64,000 nucleotides of DNA, from NCBI RefSeq assembly GCF_007362955.1, contig NZ_CP041696.1, positions 1,984,001-2,048,000 on the forward strand. The letters are read 5' to 3'. Shown one piece after another: positions 46,510-54,779 of this stretch; the first letter of the stretch is position 1, and every line of letters starts with the position of its first letter. The notes under the pieces were generated by a model that was not told the origin of the DNA, did not search any database, and saw nothing but the letters and a program-made list of their open reading frames with translations. A program made the position numbers and the translations under genes. The stretch comes from Lysinibacillus fusiformis (GTDB lineage Bacteria > Bacillota > Bacilli > Bacillales_A > Planococcaceae).

Positions 46510-47424
46510 ATGATAGGGAAATTGGATTTATATCGTGTTTTTAGTGTTGTAGCTAAAAATAATAGCTTTTCTAGGGCTGCCAGGGATTTATATATGTCAC
46601 AGCCGGCAGTTAGCCAGGCAATGATGCAGTTGGAGAAAGAGCTTGGTACACGCCTTTTTAATCGCACACCTAAAGGGGTAACGTTAACCACAGAAGGAAG
46701 TCTTCTTTATGAATATACGAATTCGGCATTAGGTCTCTTAGACGCTGGGGAAGAAAAGCTGTTAGAATTCAAAAACTTAACAACAGGGCAATTGAAGATA
46801 GGAGTAGGAGATACGATATCTCGTTTCTTTTTAATGCCCTATCTCGAGGCATTCCACACCATGTATCCGAATATAAAATTACAAATGTTTAATGGTACGA
46901 CTTCAGAAATTTGTAATTTTATTAAGTCGGGAGAGGCTGATGTAGGGCTTTGTAATTTTCCTATAGAAGATCCGACATTACAGTTAACAGTTTGCACGGA
47001 GGTCCAGGATATTTTCGTGTGTGGGGAGAAGTATAGAACGCTCGAGACTAAGAGCTTAAGCTATGAGGATTTATTGAAGTTTCCACTTATTTTTCTTGAG
47101 AAGAAATCTAATTCACGAAAATACGTGGAAAATTATTTATTGGCTAAAGGTATTCAAATCGCACCTGAATTTGAACTTGGTTCACATGATCTTGTCCTTG
47201 AATTTGCACGTAGTAATTTAGGGATTGCTTGTGTAACTAAAGAATTTTCAAAGGATTACTTACAGAGAGGACTACTTTATGAACTGACATTAACAGAAAG
47301 TATTCCAAAGCGTAGTATTGGCATGTGTTACTTGAAAAGCGTACCATTATCTCGTGCTGCTACAAAATTTGTAGAGATTATTGAAAATAAGGAAGAACGT
47401 AAAAGGATCAATCGAAGAACCTAA
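46510..47424 (+). CDS. LysR-family regulator, divergent from the F420-ligase-like gene
   Basis: The 304-residue protein has an N-terminal winged helix (LYRVFSVVAKNNSFSRAARD, SQPAVSQAMMQLEKELGTRL) and a periplasmic-binding-like effector domain of the CysB/CbbR style. AAGGAG lies 7 bases before the ATG. The intergenic region has TATATATAGGTATATATA near 46416, a candidate site. By the common divergent layout it should control the ligase-like gene. Confidence 0.92.
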   Translation: MIGKLDLYRVFSVVAKNNSFSRAARDLYMSQPAVSQAMMQLEKELGTRLFNRTPKGVTLTTEGSLLYEYTNSALGLLDAGEEKLLEFKNLTTGQLKIGVGDTISRFFLMPYLEAFHTMYPNIKLQMFNGTTSEICNFIKSGEADVGLCNFPIEDPTLQLTVCTEVQDIFVCGEKYRTLETKSLSYEDLLKFPLIFLEKKSNSRKYVENYLLAKGIQIAPEFELGSHDLVLEFARSNLGIACVTKEFSKDYLQRGLLYELTLTESIPKRSIGMCYLKSVPLSRAATKFVEIIENKEERKRINRRT

Positions 47425-47426
47425 AG

Positions 47427-47464
47427 AAAGCTTAGCGACTAGAAATAGCCAGCTAAGCTTTTTT
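47427..47464. terminator. bidirectional terminator between convergent lysR genes
   Basis: AAAGCTTAGC and GCTAAGCTTT form a perfect 10-bp stem followed by TTTT, with an A-run on the left side. Confidence 0.85.
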
Positions 47465-47470
47465 CAATTG

Positions 47471-48352
47471 TTAGCTTTTCTTCGTTATAAATTCAATGAG
47501 GGTTTCAACATTTCGATTATTTTTCATTGTGGGTGAGTACAGATAAGAAAATGTTCGCATAAAATGTTGCCCTTCAAATGGCAAAATTGCAAGGTCGCCA
47601 TTTTTTAGTTCACGCTCAATAACACAGCGAGATAGTAGGGATAGACCTAGCCCTTGTATAACACTTTCTTTCACACCCTGATTGCTACTGATTGTTAGTA
47701 GCGATCGTACTTGAAGGCCATTCGTTCTAAACAGATGATCTAAATAATTGCGTGTTCCGGAACCAGCCTCACGTGCGACCCATTTTTGTTGTTGTAATGT
47801 TGTAACGGAAATGTTTGATTGTTTAACAAGTTCGTGATCTCGTGCACCGACTATAAATAACTCATCTTGCATAAATGGCTGGATAATGAGTTCATTGTCG
47901 AGTGCTTGACCTTCAATGAGCCCAATATGGACTTGTAATAACTTCGCTAATTGTATGATTTCGTTGGTATTGCCAATAATAACTTGTAGTTCAAGTTGAG
48001 GGAATTGCTGCTGTATGCTGGCCAAAATGGGTGGAAGGATATATTCGCCAATGGTGAAGCTAGCACCAATTATGAGCGTACCTTGAATCGCATGATGAAA
48101 GGTTAAAATATCTTCCTTCGCTGCTTCAGCAATGGCCATAATTTGCTTTGCTCGTTTATATAAAATCTCACCAGTAGGTGTAATTTGAACAGACTTTGGT
48201 GAGCGAATAAATAAAGTCGTTTGGAATTCTTGTTCTAGATTTTTTATATGCAAACTGACACTTGGCTGAGATATGTGTAAAATTTCTGAGGTTTTCGTAA
48301 AATTATTTACCTCGACGAGCGTGATGAACGTTTTTAAGGCATCATATTGCAC
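47471..48352 (-). CDS. LysR-family regulator, divergent from yeiH-like gene
   Basis: The 293-residue protein has the LysR helix-turn-helix (LVEVNNFTKTSEILHISQP, SVSLHIKNLEQEF) and an effector-binding domain. It resembles CysL/YeiE-type regulators. The GTG start at 48352 has AAGGGGTG 8 bases upstream. LysR (yeiE) and YeiH are divergent neighbours in many bacteria. TATGATTA and TAATCATA half-sites lie at both ends of the 108-bp intergenic region. Confidence 0.92.
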   Translation of the reverse strand: MQYDALKTFITLVEVNNFTKTSEILHISQPSVSLHIKNLEQEFQTTLFIRSPKSVQITPTGEILYKRAKQIMAIAEAAKEDILTFHHAIQGTLIIGASFTIGEYILPPILASIQQQFPQLELQVIIGNTNEIIQLAKLLQVHIGLIEGQALDNELIIQPFMQDELFIVGARDHELVKQSNISVTTLQQQKWVAREAGSGTRNYLDHLFRTNGLQVRSLLTISSNQGVKESVIQGLGLSLLSRCVIERELKNGDLAILPFEGQHFMRTFSYLYSPTMKNNRNVETLIEFITKKS

Positions 48353-48460
48353 GGTACTTACACCCCTTATGATTAGAAATATTAATGATTGCGATTATAT
48401 ATATGTATTTTACTGATGATTAACTTTTTAATAAAGTAATAATCATAAAGGATGAAAGAA

Positions 48461-49486
48461 GTGAACAGCATGGATAGACAACAGGGGATTAAAAAATTTC
48501 TAGCACCACCTTTTATAAAGGGCGTAATATTGACACTCGGAATTGCCTTAGTCGCAAAATATATTTCGACTTTCCCTTTCTTTTCTATTTTGGGACAGCT
48601 TGTCATTGCAATAATCATTGGGATGGCCTGGAGGGCCACTTTTAATGTACAAGATTCGTGGCAAACAGGCATTTCCTTTTCGAGTAAAAAGTTGTTGAGA
48701 TTTGGTATTATTTTGCTTGGTATGCGCTTGAATTTAGCTGATATTTATCATGCTGGGGCAAGCGTATTTCTTATTGCCATTATAAATTTATTATTTGCAT
48801 TAGTAGTTGTATATGGATTAACAAAGATCTTTCATGTAGAAAAAAAGCTCGGCATTTTAACGGCATGTGGAACAGCTATTTGCGGTGCTGCGGCAGTTGT
48901 TGCCATCGCACCGCAAATTAAAGCAAATGAAAAAGAAACAGCTGTAGGAGCTGCGATTGTAGCATTACTTGGTACCGTATTTACACTTGTTTACACAGTA
49001 TTGTACTCAGTATTTGATTTAACATCGACGCAATACGGAATTTTTGCAGGTGGCACATTGCATGAAATAGCCCATGTCATTGCAGCAGCAGCTGCAGGTG
49101 GAAATGAAGCCGTTGATATGGCGGTCATTGTAAAGCTTACGCGTGTAGCAATGCTTGTACCAGTAGCAATAATAATTGGTATAATGTATCAAAGAAGTGA
49201 GAAAGGACAAGAAAAAAAACCATTTTCCCTTTCAATTATTCCATGGTTTATTCTAGGGTTTTTAGCGATGAGTGCCTTTAATTCACTTGGTATTGTACCA
49301 TCCGCTATTGCTCAATTTATTGTGAACTGTGCCTATATTCTAATTGCTATGGCAATGGCCGGATTGGGGTTAAACGTAGAAATAAAAACCTTTAAACAAT
49401 TAGGCATAAAAGCATTTATTGCAGGACTGATTGGTTCTGTTTGTTTATCAGTTCTTGGTTACGTATTAGTTATTCTATTTCAATAA
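48461..49486 (+). CDS. YeiH-family putative sulfate exporter
   Basis: The 341-residue membrane protein has about ten helices and the family (PF03601) blocks LLRFGIILLGMRLN, TACGTAICGAAAVVAIAP, and GGTLHEIAHVIAAAAAGG. Members are annotated as putative sulfate exporters, but direct evidence is thin. GTG 48461 is preferred, with AAAGGA 8 bases upstream; ATG 48452 is too close to that site. It is divergent from a CysL-like lysR gene, which supports a link to sulfur or taurine-type metabolism. Confidence 0.85.
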   Translation: MNSMDRQQGIKKFLAPPFIKGVILTLGIALVAKYISTFPFFSILGQLVIAIIIGMAWRATFNVQDSWQTGISFSSKKLLRFGIILLGMRLNLADIYHAGASVFLIAIINLLFALVVVYGLTKIFHVEKKLGILTACGTAICGAAAVVAIAPQIKANEKETAVGAAIVALLGTVFTLVYTVLYSVFDLTSTQYGIFAGGTLHEIAHVIAAAAAGGNEAVDMAVIVKLTRVAMLVPVAIIIGIMYQRSEKGQEKKPFSLSIIPWFILGFLAMSAFNSLGIVPSAIAQFIVNCAYILIAMAMAGLGLNVEIKTFKQLGIKAFIAGLIGSVCLSVLGYVLVILFQ

Positions 49487-49525
49487 AAAATCCTGCCTAT
49501 TTATTCAAATAGGCAGGGTTTTTTA
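49485..49525. terminator. bidirectional terminator
   Basis: AAAAAATCCTGCCTATTTA pairs with AAATAGGCAGGGTTTTTT around TTC. It separates the convergent yeiH-like and heme monooxygenase genes. Confidence 0.88.
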
Positions 49526-49566
49526 GATAGAATCAGAAGATGATTTAATAGGATTCGAATAAGTGA

Positions 49567-49902
49567 TTAGTGTGATGCTTCAATTGAAGAAGCAAGCTCA
49601 GCAATAACAATTTTACTGCCGATGAGCGGACTATTTTCAGGCTTTGCGCCTTCAGATCCTGGTTCAGGACGGTGGTGTGCTGCTGCAAAGGCATCACTAT
49701 TTCTCCAAGCTTGGAAATGTTCCTTCGTTTCCCAATACATATTGACGCTCATTTCGTCATATGTAGGATCATCTGTCGAAATTAATACCTCTACTTTATG
49801 AAAACCTTCGAACTTTTGTAGTGGACCTGGTTTTGTGAAGTTAGGCGCCATTTTCGCTGCAAAGCCGGGTTTTACTTGAATACGATTTGTAACAATAATC
49901 AT
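49567..49902 (-). CDS. heme-degrading monooxygenase (IsdG/HmoA-type)
   Basis: The 111-residue ABM-fold protein starts IIVTNRIQVKPGFAAKM and has NMYWETKEHFQAWRNSDAF followed by AAHHRP. The early Asn, the Trp and the His match the heme-pocket residues of IsdG-type enzymes (Asn-Trp-His). It opens heme and frees iron inside the cell. A Fur-like box upstream supports iron control. Confidence 0.85.
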   Translation of the reverse strand: MIIVTNRIQVKPGFAAKMAPNFTKPGPLQKFEGFHKVEVLISTDDPTYDEMSVNMYWETKEHFQAWRNSDAFAAAHHRPEPGSEGAKPENSPLIGSKIVIAELASSIEASH

Positions 49903-49956
49903 GTTATTACCCCCCTAATCATTTTCTTTAACATAGAAAAAATCTACTATTGAATG

Positions 49957-49980
49957 AATTATCAATGATTATCATTCGCA
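49957..49980 (-). promoter_or_regulatory. Fur-like box upstream of the heme monooxygenase gene
   Basis: ATCAATGATTATCATTCGC (49961-49979) matches the Fur consensus GATAATGATTATCATTATC at most positions, centred on AATGATTATCATT. A second ATCAATGATAAG lies just outside (49981-49992). It is about 60 bp from the gene start. Confidence 0.65.
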
Positions 49981-50156
49981 ATCAATGATAAGTGGCGCAG
50001 GAAGTCATTGTCAATAGATAGCCTATAAATTTGAGATATTCTTTATAGGGCGAAAGGGTTCAGCGTTAACCATTATGTCGCTTGACGTGGACCTGACATA
50101 ATTGAATGCTATAATCAACAAAAACTAGAACGAGCTATGAACAAGGTGGAGAATGA

Positions 50157-50843
50157 ATGGCGAAAATTTTAGTAATTGAAGATGAGTTTGCAATTAGCCA
50201 AGTACTAAAGGCGTATTTGAAGAAGGTTGGCTATGATGTTGAGCAGTGTTTTAATGGTAGGCAAGCGATGGAATTATTTAAGGACCATCAGCCCGATTTA
50301 GTATTATTAGACATTATGTTACCGGAGAAAAATGGCTGGCTTATTTTAAAGGAAATTAGAGCGGTTAGCGCTTGTCCAGTGATTATGTTAACAGCATTAA
50401 GTGATGTGAATTACCGTCTAGAAGGTTTTCATCAAGGGGCAGACGATTATATTGCAAAACCTTTTATAGCAGATGAAGTAGTGGCCCGAATTAAAGCTGT
50501 ACTAAGGAGATCTGAAAGTAAAAATGAAACTACTGTTAAGAAGCAATTTGGACAGCTTGAAATTGATATGCAGGCACATCAGGTTGTTCTTAATGGGCAA
50601 GAAATTGTGTTAACACCGAGGGATTTATCGGTGCTTCTATTTTTAGCAGAGCATCCGAATCAAACATTCACACGTGATCAGCTTATTGAACAAGTATGGG
50701 GCTGGGAATATGAAGGAAGCGATAGAGCTGTTGATTTAGCAGTAAAACGACTACGTAAAGCACTTGTAAACTGGGATGAATCAGAGGGCGAAATTAAAAC
50801 ATTGCGTGGATTGGGGTATCAATTAAGTGTTCACAAAAAATAA
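50157..50843 (+). CDS. OmpR/PhoB-family response regulator
   Basis: The 228-residue regulator has a receiver domain with acidic pair ED at 8-9, phospho-acceptor D52 in LVLLDIMLPEKNG, and Lys in YIAKPF, followed by a winged-helix domain (LTPRDLSVLLFLAEHPNQTF, RAVDLAVKRLRKAL, LRGLGYQL). It overlaps the kinase gene by 17 bp. The likely target is the gene group starting at 52431. Confidence 0.93.
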   Translation: MAKILVIEDEFAISQVLKAYLKKVGYDVEQCFNGRQAMELFKDHQPDLVLLDIMLPEKNGWLILKEIRAVSACPVIMLTALSDVNYRLEGFHQGADDYIAKPFIADEVVARIKAVLRRSESKNETTVKKQFGQLEIDMQAHQVVLNGQEIVLTPRDLSVLLFLAEHPNQTFTRDQLIEQVWGWEYEGSDRAVDLAVKRLRKALVNWDESEGEIKTLRGLGYQLSVHKK

Positions 50844-52251
50844 ACGAATCTCTTTACTTAACTATTGGACAAGTCGCTATTTACTAACACTCTTTGTTGG
50901 TTTGGCTATTATTTCACTTATCTTAACAGTTTGGATTCGCCATACAGCGCTTGAAAATCGATTGGAAATGATGGAGTTCCTTGCAGATGAAACAGTGTAT
51001 AGATTGACAGATACATCTAGACAACTTGGTTGGGCAGGAGGGCCAGCTATTCCGGATTTTATAGGTGATCGTGAGCGTTTCAACATGAGTGATATTGATC
51101 CCATACTGTATGTCTTAGACACAGAGGGAAACATTTTAACGAGCAATCGATTGATTCCTCCAGGAAGTAGTAAAAATATAGGGGACGTACTAGATGGACA
51201 AGAAGGTGTGAAAAAGTTTACAGCGGGTGAAGGGAAAGGTGCAACCGTTCAATATGTAGTGCGCAAGAGAATTGAACAAAATGAGCGTGTTGTCGGCTGG
51301 GTACTTGTGTTAGAGAAAAAGAACAATCTGATGAGAGTAAATCAAGCGTATGGACAATTAGCTATTTTGATTGGAGCTATGGCTCTGCTTGGCTGGCTAG
51401 CGATATATTTTTTATCAAAAAGATTGGCTCGTCCAATTAAACAAGTCGCAGTTGCAGCAAGGCAAGTCCAAGAAGGTAATTATGAAATTGATTTGCCAAT
51501 TCATATTAAGGAAGAAGAAGTATATGAACTGGTTTCTTCTTTTAAGGAGATGGCAACAAAACTTGAACAATTAGAGAAAACGCGTACAGAGCTCCTTGCG
51601 GGAGTTACGCATGAGCTAAAAACACCAGTTACGTCTATTAGCGGCTTGCTGCAAGCTGTTAAGGATGGCATTATCACAGGGAAGGATGCAGATGAGTTTA
51701 TTAAAATGGCGCTCATAGAGACGACGAAGATGAAGACCATGGTAGGGGATTTACTTGCCTTTAATACTTTTGCGGTTGACGCAATTCCTGTGAAGTTGGT
51801 GAAGTCTGATATTAATCGTTTAGTGAAGGATGCTGTAACACAATGGGAAGTGATGCAGGAGGAAGAAACTGTACAAGTAGACACTATATTACTGGATAAG
51901 CCCATTTACGTGCATGTAGATATTGTGCGTTTTCAACAAATTTTAACGAACCTTTTGACAAATGCGATACAGGCAATGCAAAAAGGGGTCATTATGATTA
52001 GGCTGCAGGAAACAGATTCATCAGTGAAGGTAACAGTACAGGATACGGGTGTAGGCATTCCGAAAGAGGACCAGGCCTTCATTTTTGAGCGTTTTTACAG
52101 AGGGGAAAATAAAAAATATACGGTACGAGGTTTAGGTCTGGGCCTGCCTCTAAGTAAAATGATGGCGCAGTCTGTTAATGGTGATCTGCGTCTAATTGAG
52201 AGCAGCGAGAATGGTACAACTTTTGAAATAACACTGATAAAAGTACGATAA
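50827..52251 (+). CDS. sensor histidine kinase
   Basis: The 474-residue membrane kinase has TM1 near 17-37, an extracellular sensor region of about 130 residues, TM2 near 180-200, HAMP, HisKA with H262 in LAGVTHELKTPVTS, and ATPase motifs (LLTNAIQAMQKG, VQDTGVGIPKED, GLGLGLPLSKMM). The GTG start lies within the end of the regulator gene, so translation is coupled. The signal is unknown. A strong terminator follows, so the downstream surface genes are a separate unit. Confidence 0.93.
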   Translation: MFTKNKRISLLNYWTSRYLLTLFVGLAIISLILTVWIRHTALENRLEMMEFLADETVYRLTDTSRQLGWAGGPAIPDFIGDRERFNMSDIDPILYVLDTEGNILTSNRLIPPGSSKNIGDVLDGQEGVKKFTAGEGKGATVQYVVRKRIEQNERVVGWVLVLEKKNNLMRVNQAYGQLAILIGAMALLGWLAIYFLSKRLARPIKQVAVAARQVQEGNYEIDLPIHIKEEEVYELVSSFKEMATKLEQLEKTRTELLAGVTHELKTPVTSISGLLQAVKDGIITGKDADEFIKMALIETTKMKTMVGDLLAFNTFAVDAIPVKLVKSDINRLVKDAVTQWEVMQEEETVQVDTILLDKPIYVHVDIVRFQQILTNLLTNAIQAMQKGVIMIRLQETDSSVKVTVQDTGVGIPKEDQAFIFERFYRGENKKYTVRGLGLGLPLSKMMAQSVNGDLRLIESSENGTTFEITLIKVR

Positions 52252-52253
52252 AC

Positions 52254-52300
52254 GTTATTTGTGGATTCATGATAAGTGAATCTGCAAATAACTTTTTTTA
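52254..52300 (+). terminator. terminator of the two-component operon
   Basis: GTTATTTGTGGATTCA pairs with TGAATCTGCAAATAAC (one mismatch), followed by T7. Confidence 0.9.
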
Positions 52301-52355
52301 TTGTAAACCCAAATAAAAAATCAAAACGTGTAAAAAAATTTAAGAAAAGATCGTG

Positions 52356-52389
52356 TTGACATCTTGCTGACACATTCGCCCCCTATAGT
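52356..52389 (+). promoter_or_regulatory. direct-repeat promoter of the PrsA-VTC-CotH unit
   Basis: TTGACA (52356-52361) and CTGACA (52367-52372) are repeated 11 bp apart, one helical turn, in the context TGTTGACATCTTGCTGACAC. A TATAGT -10 box lies at 52384-52389. Neither repeat is 16-18 bp from it, so the promoter probably needs an activator. OmpR-type regulators bind such repeats, and one is encoded directly upstream. Confidence 0.5.
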
Positions 52390-52430
52390 GGGAAATATAA
52401 GAAATAGCAATATAAGTGAAGGAGGATGGC

Positions 52431-53315
52431 ATGGACAATTCAACCATGAAAAGAAAATTCCTAATGTTGACTCTAGTAGCATTAACCATATTGTCAACAG
52501 GCTGTTCAGATAGTAAAGGCGGTGGTAACTATGTTGCAAAAGTGGATGGAATCAAGATTTCACAAAAGGAGTTAGATCAGGAACTACGTATTCAATATGG
52601 AGTGGAAGTACTCGAAACTTTAATATCTCATAAAATCATTGAACTTGAAGCAGCAAAACAAAATATAACGGTACCAGATGAAGTGATTCAAAGTGAGTAT
52701 GAAGAGCTTATTCAATCCTATGGTGATGAAGATACATTTAAAGAAGTATTAAAGTCAAATGGTTTAACAGAAGCCGCTGTAAAAGATAATATTCGCACAT
52801 ATCAGTTGGGAAAAAAGGTTATTTCAGCAAGTATAGAAATTACTGATGAAGAGGTAGAGCAATATTTCAAAGACAACAAGGATAGCTATGGTCAGGAAGA
52901 GCAAGTTGAGGTGCGTCATATTTTACTGGAGGATGAGGTCACAGCTCAAGAGGTACTGAAAAAAGTACAAGCCGGCGAGGATTTCGCAACACTTGCTAAG
53001 AACTATTCTATAGATACTGTAACAAGTGAAGATGGTGGGAATTTAGGCTATATAAGCAAAGGTCAAATGGATGAGGCTTTTGAAGAAGCGGCATTTGTAC
53101 TTGAAGTGAATAGTGTTAGTGATATTGTGCAATCTGCAGAGGGCTATCACGTGATAAAGGTGACAGCTAAGGTGCCTGCTGAAGAAGCAATATTTGAAAA
53201 CGTGAAGGACGAAATATTTGCAACAGTACTTGAATCACGTATTGATGAAGAATATTCAACATGGATTGCAGAAAAATTAGAGCAGTATGATATCGAAAAC
53301 AAATTATTAATGTAA
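52431..53315 (+). CDS. PrsA/SurA-like peptidyl-prolyl isomerase lipoprotein
   Basis: The 294-residue lipoprotein has a signal peptide with lipobox LSTGC, a SurA-N-type chaperone region (ISQKELDQELRIQYGVEVLE) and a parvulin domain (EQVEVRHILLEDEVTAQEVL, AGEDFATLAKNYSID, GGNLGYISKGQMDEAFE, SAEGYHVIKV). It would help fold exported proteins at the outer face of the membrane. ATG 52431 has AAGGAGG 5-6 bases upstream. It is 12 bp ahead of the VTC-domain gene, so it may be dedicated to folding the CotH or other surface partner. A housekeeping PrsA is expected elsewhere. Confidence 0.88.
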   Translation: MDNSTMKRKFLMLTLVALTILSTGCSDSKGGGNYVAKVDGIKISQKELDQELRIQYGVEVLETLISHKIIELEAAKQNITVPDEVIQSEYEELIQSYGDEDTFKEVLKSNGLTEAAVKDNIRTYQLGKKVISASIEITDEEVEQYFKDNKDSYGQEEQVEVRHILLEDEVTAQEVLKKVQAGEDFATLAKNYSIDTVTSEDGGNLGYISKGQMDEAFEEAAFVLEVNSVSDIVQSAEGYHVIKVTAKVPAEEAIFENVKDEIFATVLESRIDEEYSTWIAEKLEQYDIENKLLM

Positions 53316-53327
53316 GGAGTGTTAAGC

Positions 53328-54029
53328 ATGTCGGAACAAACTTCCTTTAACCCCAATGGCCGTAAAGAAATTAAGCATGCCATTTCTTATACAGATTACG
53401 CAATTTTAAAAAGCAAACTAAAACATGTCATGAAGTTAGATGTCAATGCGGATTTAAATGGTAAATATTTTATTAGGAGTACGTATTTTGATAACTTCAT
53501 GAACAAAGTCCTTATTGAAAAGAAGGAGGGTTTTTTAAATCGTGATAAATACCGAGTACGTATTTATGGCAAATCGTTAGATATAGTGAATCTAGAACGT
53601 AAAAGTAAACGCAATAATTTAACTTTTAAGTCGAAATGCTCGGTGACAAGAAATGAGTTTGAAAAAATGCGTGTAAATGATGTTGAATGGATGGAAACAG
53701 ATAATCGAGTTTTAATCCGCGACCTATTCCATGAAATAAAATATAACCAATTAAAGCCCATGACCGTTGTCGATTATGAGCGTGAAGCATATACATTCCC
53801 ATATGGCAATGTACGAGTGACATTCGATAGTAAAGTACAGTCGAGCATGCGCAATACAGATATGTTTAATCAAAACCTCCCTATGGTAGATGTACTTGAA
53901 CCAAACCTCGTTATTTTAGAGGTGAAGTATGATGAATATTTGCCTGACATTATTAAATTTATGCTGCAAGCCGTTGATACACGTGCTGAAGCATATTCAA
54001 AATATCAACTTAGCCGTATGTTTGGCTAA
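53328..54029 (+). CDS. VTC-domain (polyphosphate polymerase-like) protein
   Basis: The 233-residue cytoplasmic protein has the tunnel-fold pattern of VTC domains (PF09359): RKEIKHAISYTDY at the N-terminus, IRSTYFDNFMNKVL, KYRVRIYG, NLERKSKRNNLTFKSK, VDYEREAYTFPYGNVRVTFD, and VILEVKYDEYLPDII. The lines of Arg/Lys/Glu on alternating strands would bind triphosphate and metal. Eukaryotic VTC4 makes polyphosphate from ATP; the bacterial role is not established. AAGGAG precedes ATG 53328. It is in a unit with DUF4956 and CotH genes. Confidence 0.88.
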   Translation: MSEQTSFNPNGRKEIKHAISYTDYAILKSKLKHVMKLDVNADLNGKYFIRSTYFDNFMNKVLIEKKEGFLNRDKYRVRIYGKSLDIVNLERKSKRNNLTFKSKCSVTRNEFEKMRVNDVEWMETDNRVLIRDLFHEIKYNQLKPMTVVDYEREAYTFPYGNVRVTFDSKVQSSMRNTDMFNQNLPMVDVLEPNLVILEVKYDEYLPDIIKFMLQAVDTRAEAYSKYQLSRMFG

Positions 54030-54053
54030 TTACTGAAAAAGGAGCAAGTGACA

Positions 54054-54737
54054 ATGGACAAAGTAAATTTTAGCGACATATTTAAATCTAGCTTTTTAGA
54101 AAAGACCACGTCGTTCTCTTTAACGGATTCTATTATTGGATTAGTGGTAGCTTTCTTTGTAGGATTATTTATTTATGCTGTATACAAAAAAACATTCAAT
54201 GGGGTTATATATTCTCATTCTTTTAATATCTCACTGTTAATTATGACCATGGCAACTTCATTGGTCATTATGGGAATAAGCTCGAATGTTCTATTATCTC
54301 TAGGTATGGTCGGTGCATTATCCATTGTGCGTTTCCGTACACCCATTAAAGATCCTATGGATTTAGTGTATATTTTCTGGGCAATAGTTTCTGGTATTTT
54401 ATGCGGTGCTGGCTTCATTCCACTTGTTATTGTGGGTGCTATTTTAATCGGTCTAGTATTACTAGTGTTCGTAAACAAAATTACTATTGAAAATCCCTAC
54501 TTATTAGTTGTGAAATTTGAAGAAGACATAGCTTGTGAAGAAGTAGAACGTATTATTTCAACGGAATCTAAAAAATATGCATTAAAATCAAAATCGATTA
54601 TTCAAGATTATGAAATTGAAACAACATATGAGGTTCGCGTTAAACAAAACGATGCCCAAATGATGGCATTAATTACTAAAGTGCCTGGTGTTAAATCAGC
54701 AGTAATGCTTAGCTATGATGGCAACTTTACAGCTTAG
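54054..54737 (+). CDS. DUF4956 membrane protein
   Basis: The 227-residue protein has about four helices (about 25-135) and a cytoplasmic C-terminal domain of some 75 residues. The block SLGMVGALSIVRFRTPIKDP followed by MDLVYIFWAI is the DUF4956 signature. The C-terminal part resembles an ACT/MgtC-like regulatory fold. ATG 54054 has AAGGAG 9 bases upstream. DUF4956 genes recur beside VTC-domain and CotH genes, so the three products probably work together at the membrane. Confidence 0.85.
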   Translation: MDKVNFSDIFKSSFLEKTTSFSLTDSIIGLVVAFFVGLFIYAVYKKTFNGVIYSHSFNISLLIMTMATSLVIMGISSNVLLSLGMVGALSIVRFRTPIKDPMDLVYIFWAIVSGILCGAGFIPLVIVGAILIGLVLLVFVNKITIENPYLLVVKFEEDIACEEVERIISTESKKYALKSKSIIQDYEIETTYEVRVKQNDAQMMALITKVPGVKSAVMLSYDGNFTA

Positions 54738-54779
54738 TAAGTAAAGTTTGTTTAAATAAAGAGAAAGGGGTAACACATT

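Noticed and set aside
48353..48460. CRISPR-like or other tandem repeat arrays
   Set aside because: No regularly spaced repeats were found here or elsewhere in the window; only paired half-sites are present.
52356..52361. TTGACA as a normal -35 for the PrsA-like gene
   Set aside because: The spacer to TATAGT would be 22 bases; it is treated as part of a regulator-binding repeat instead.
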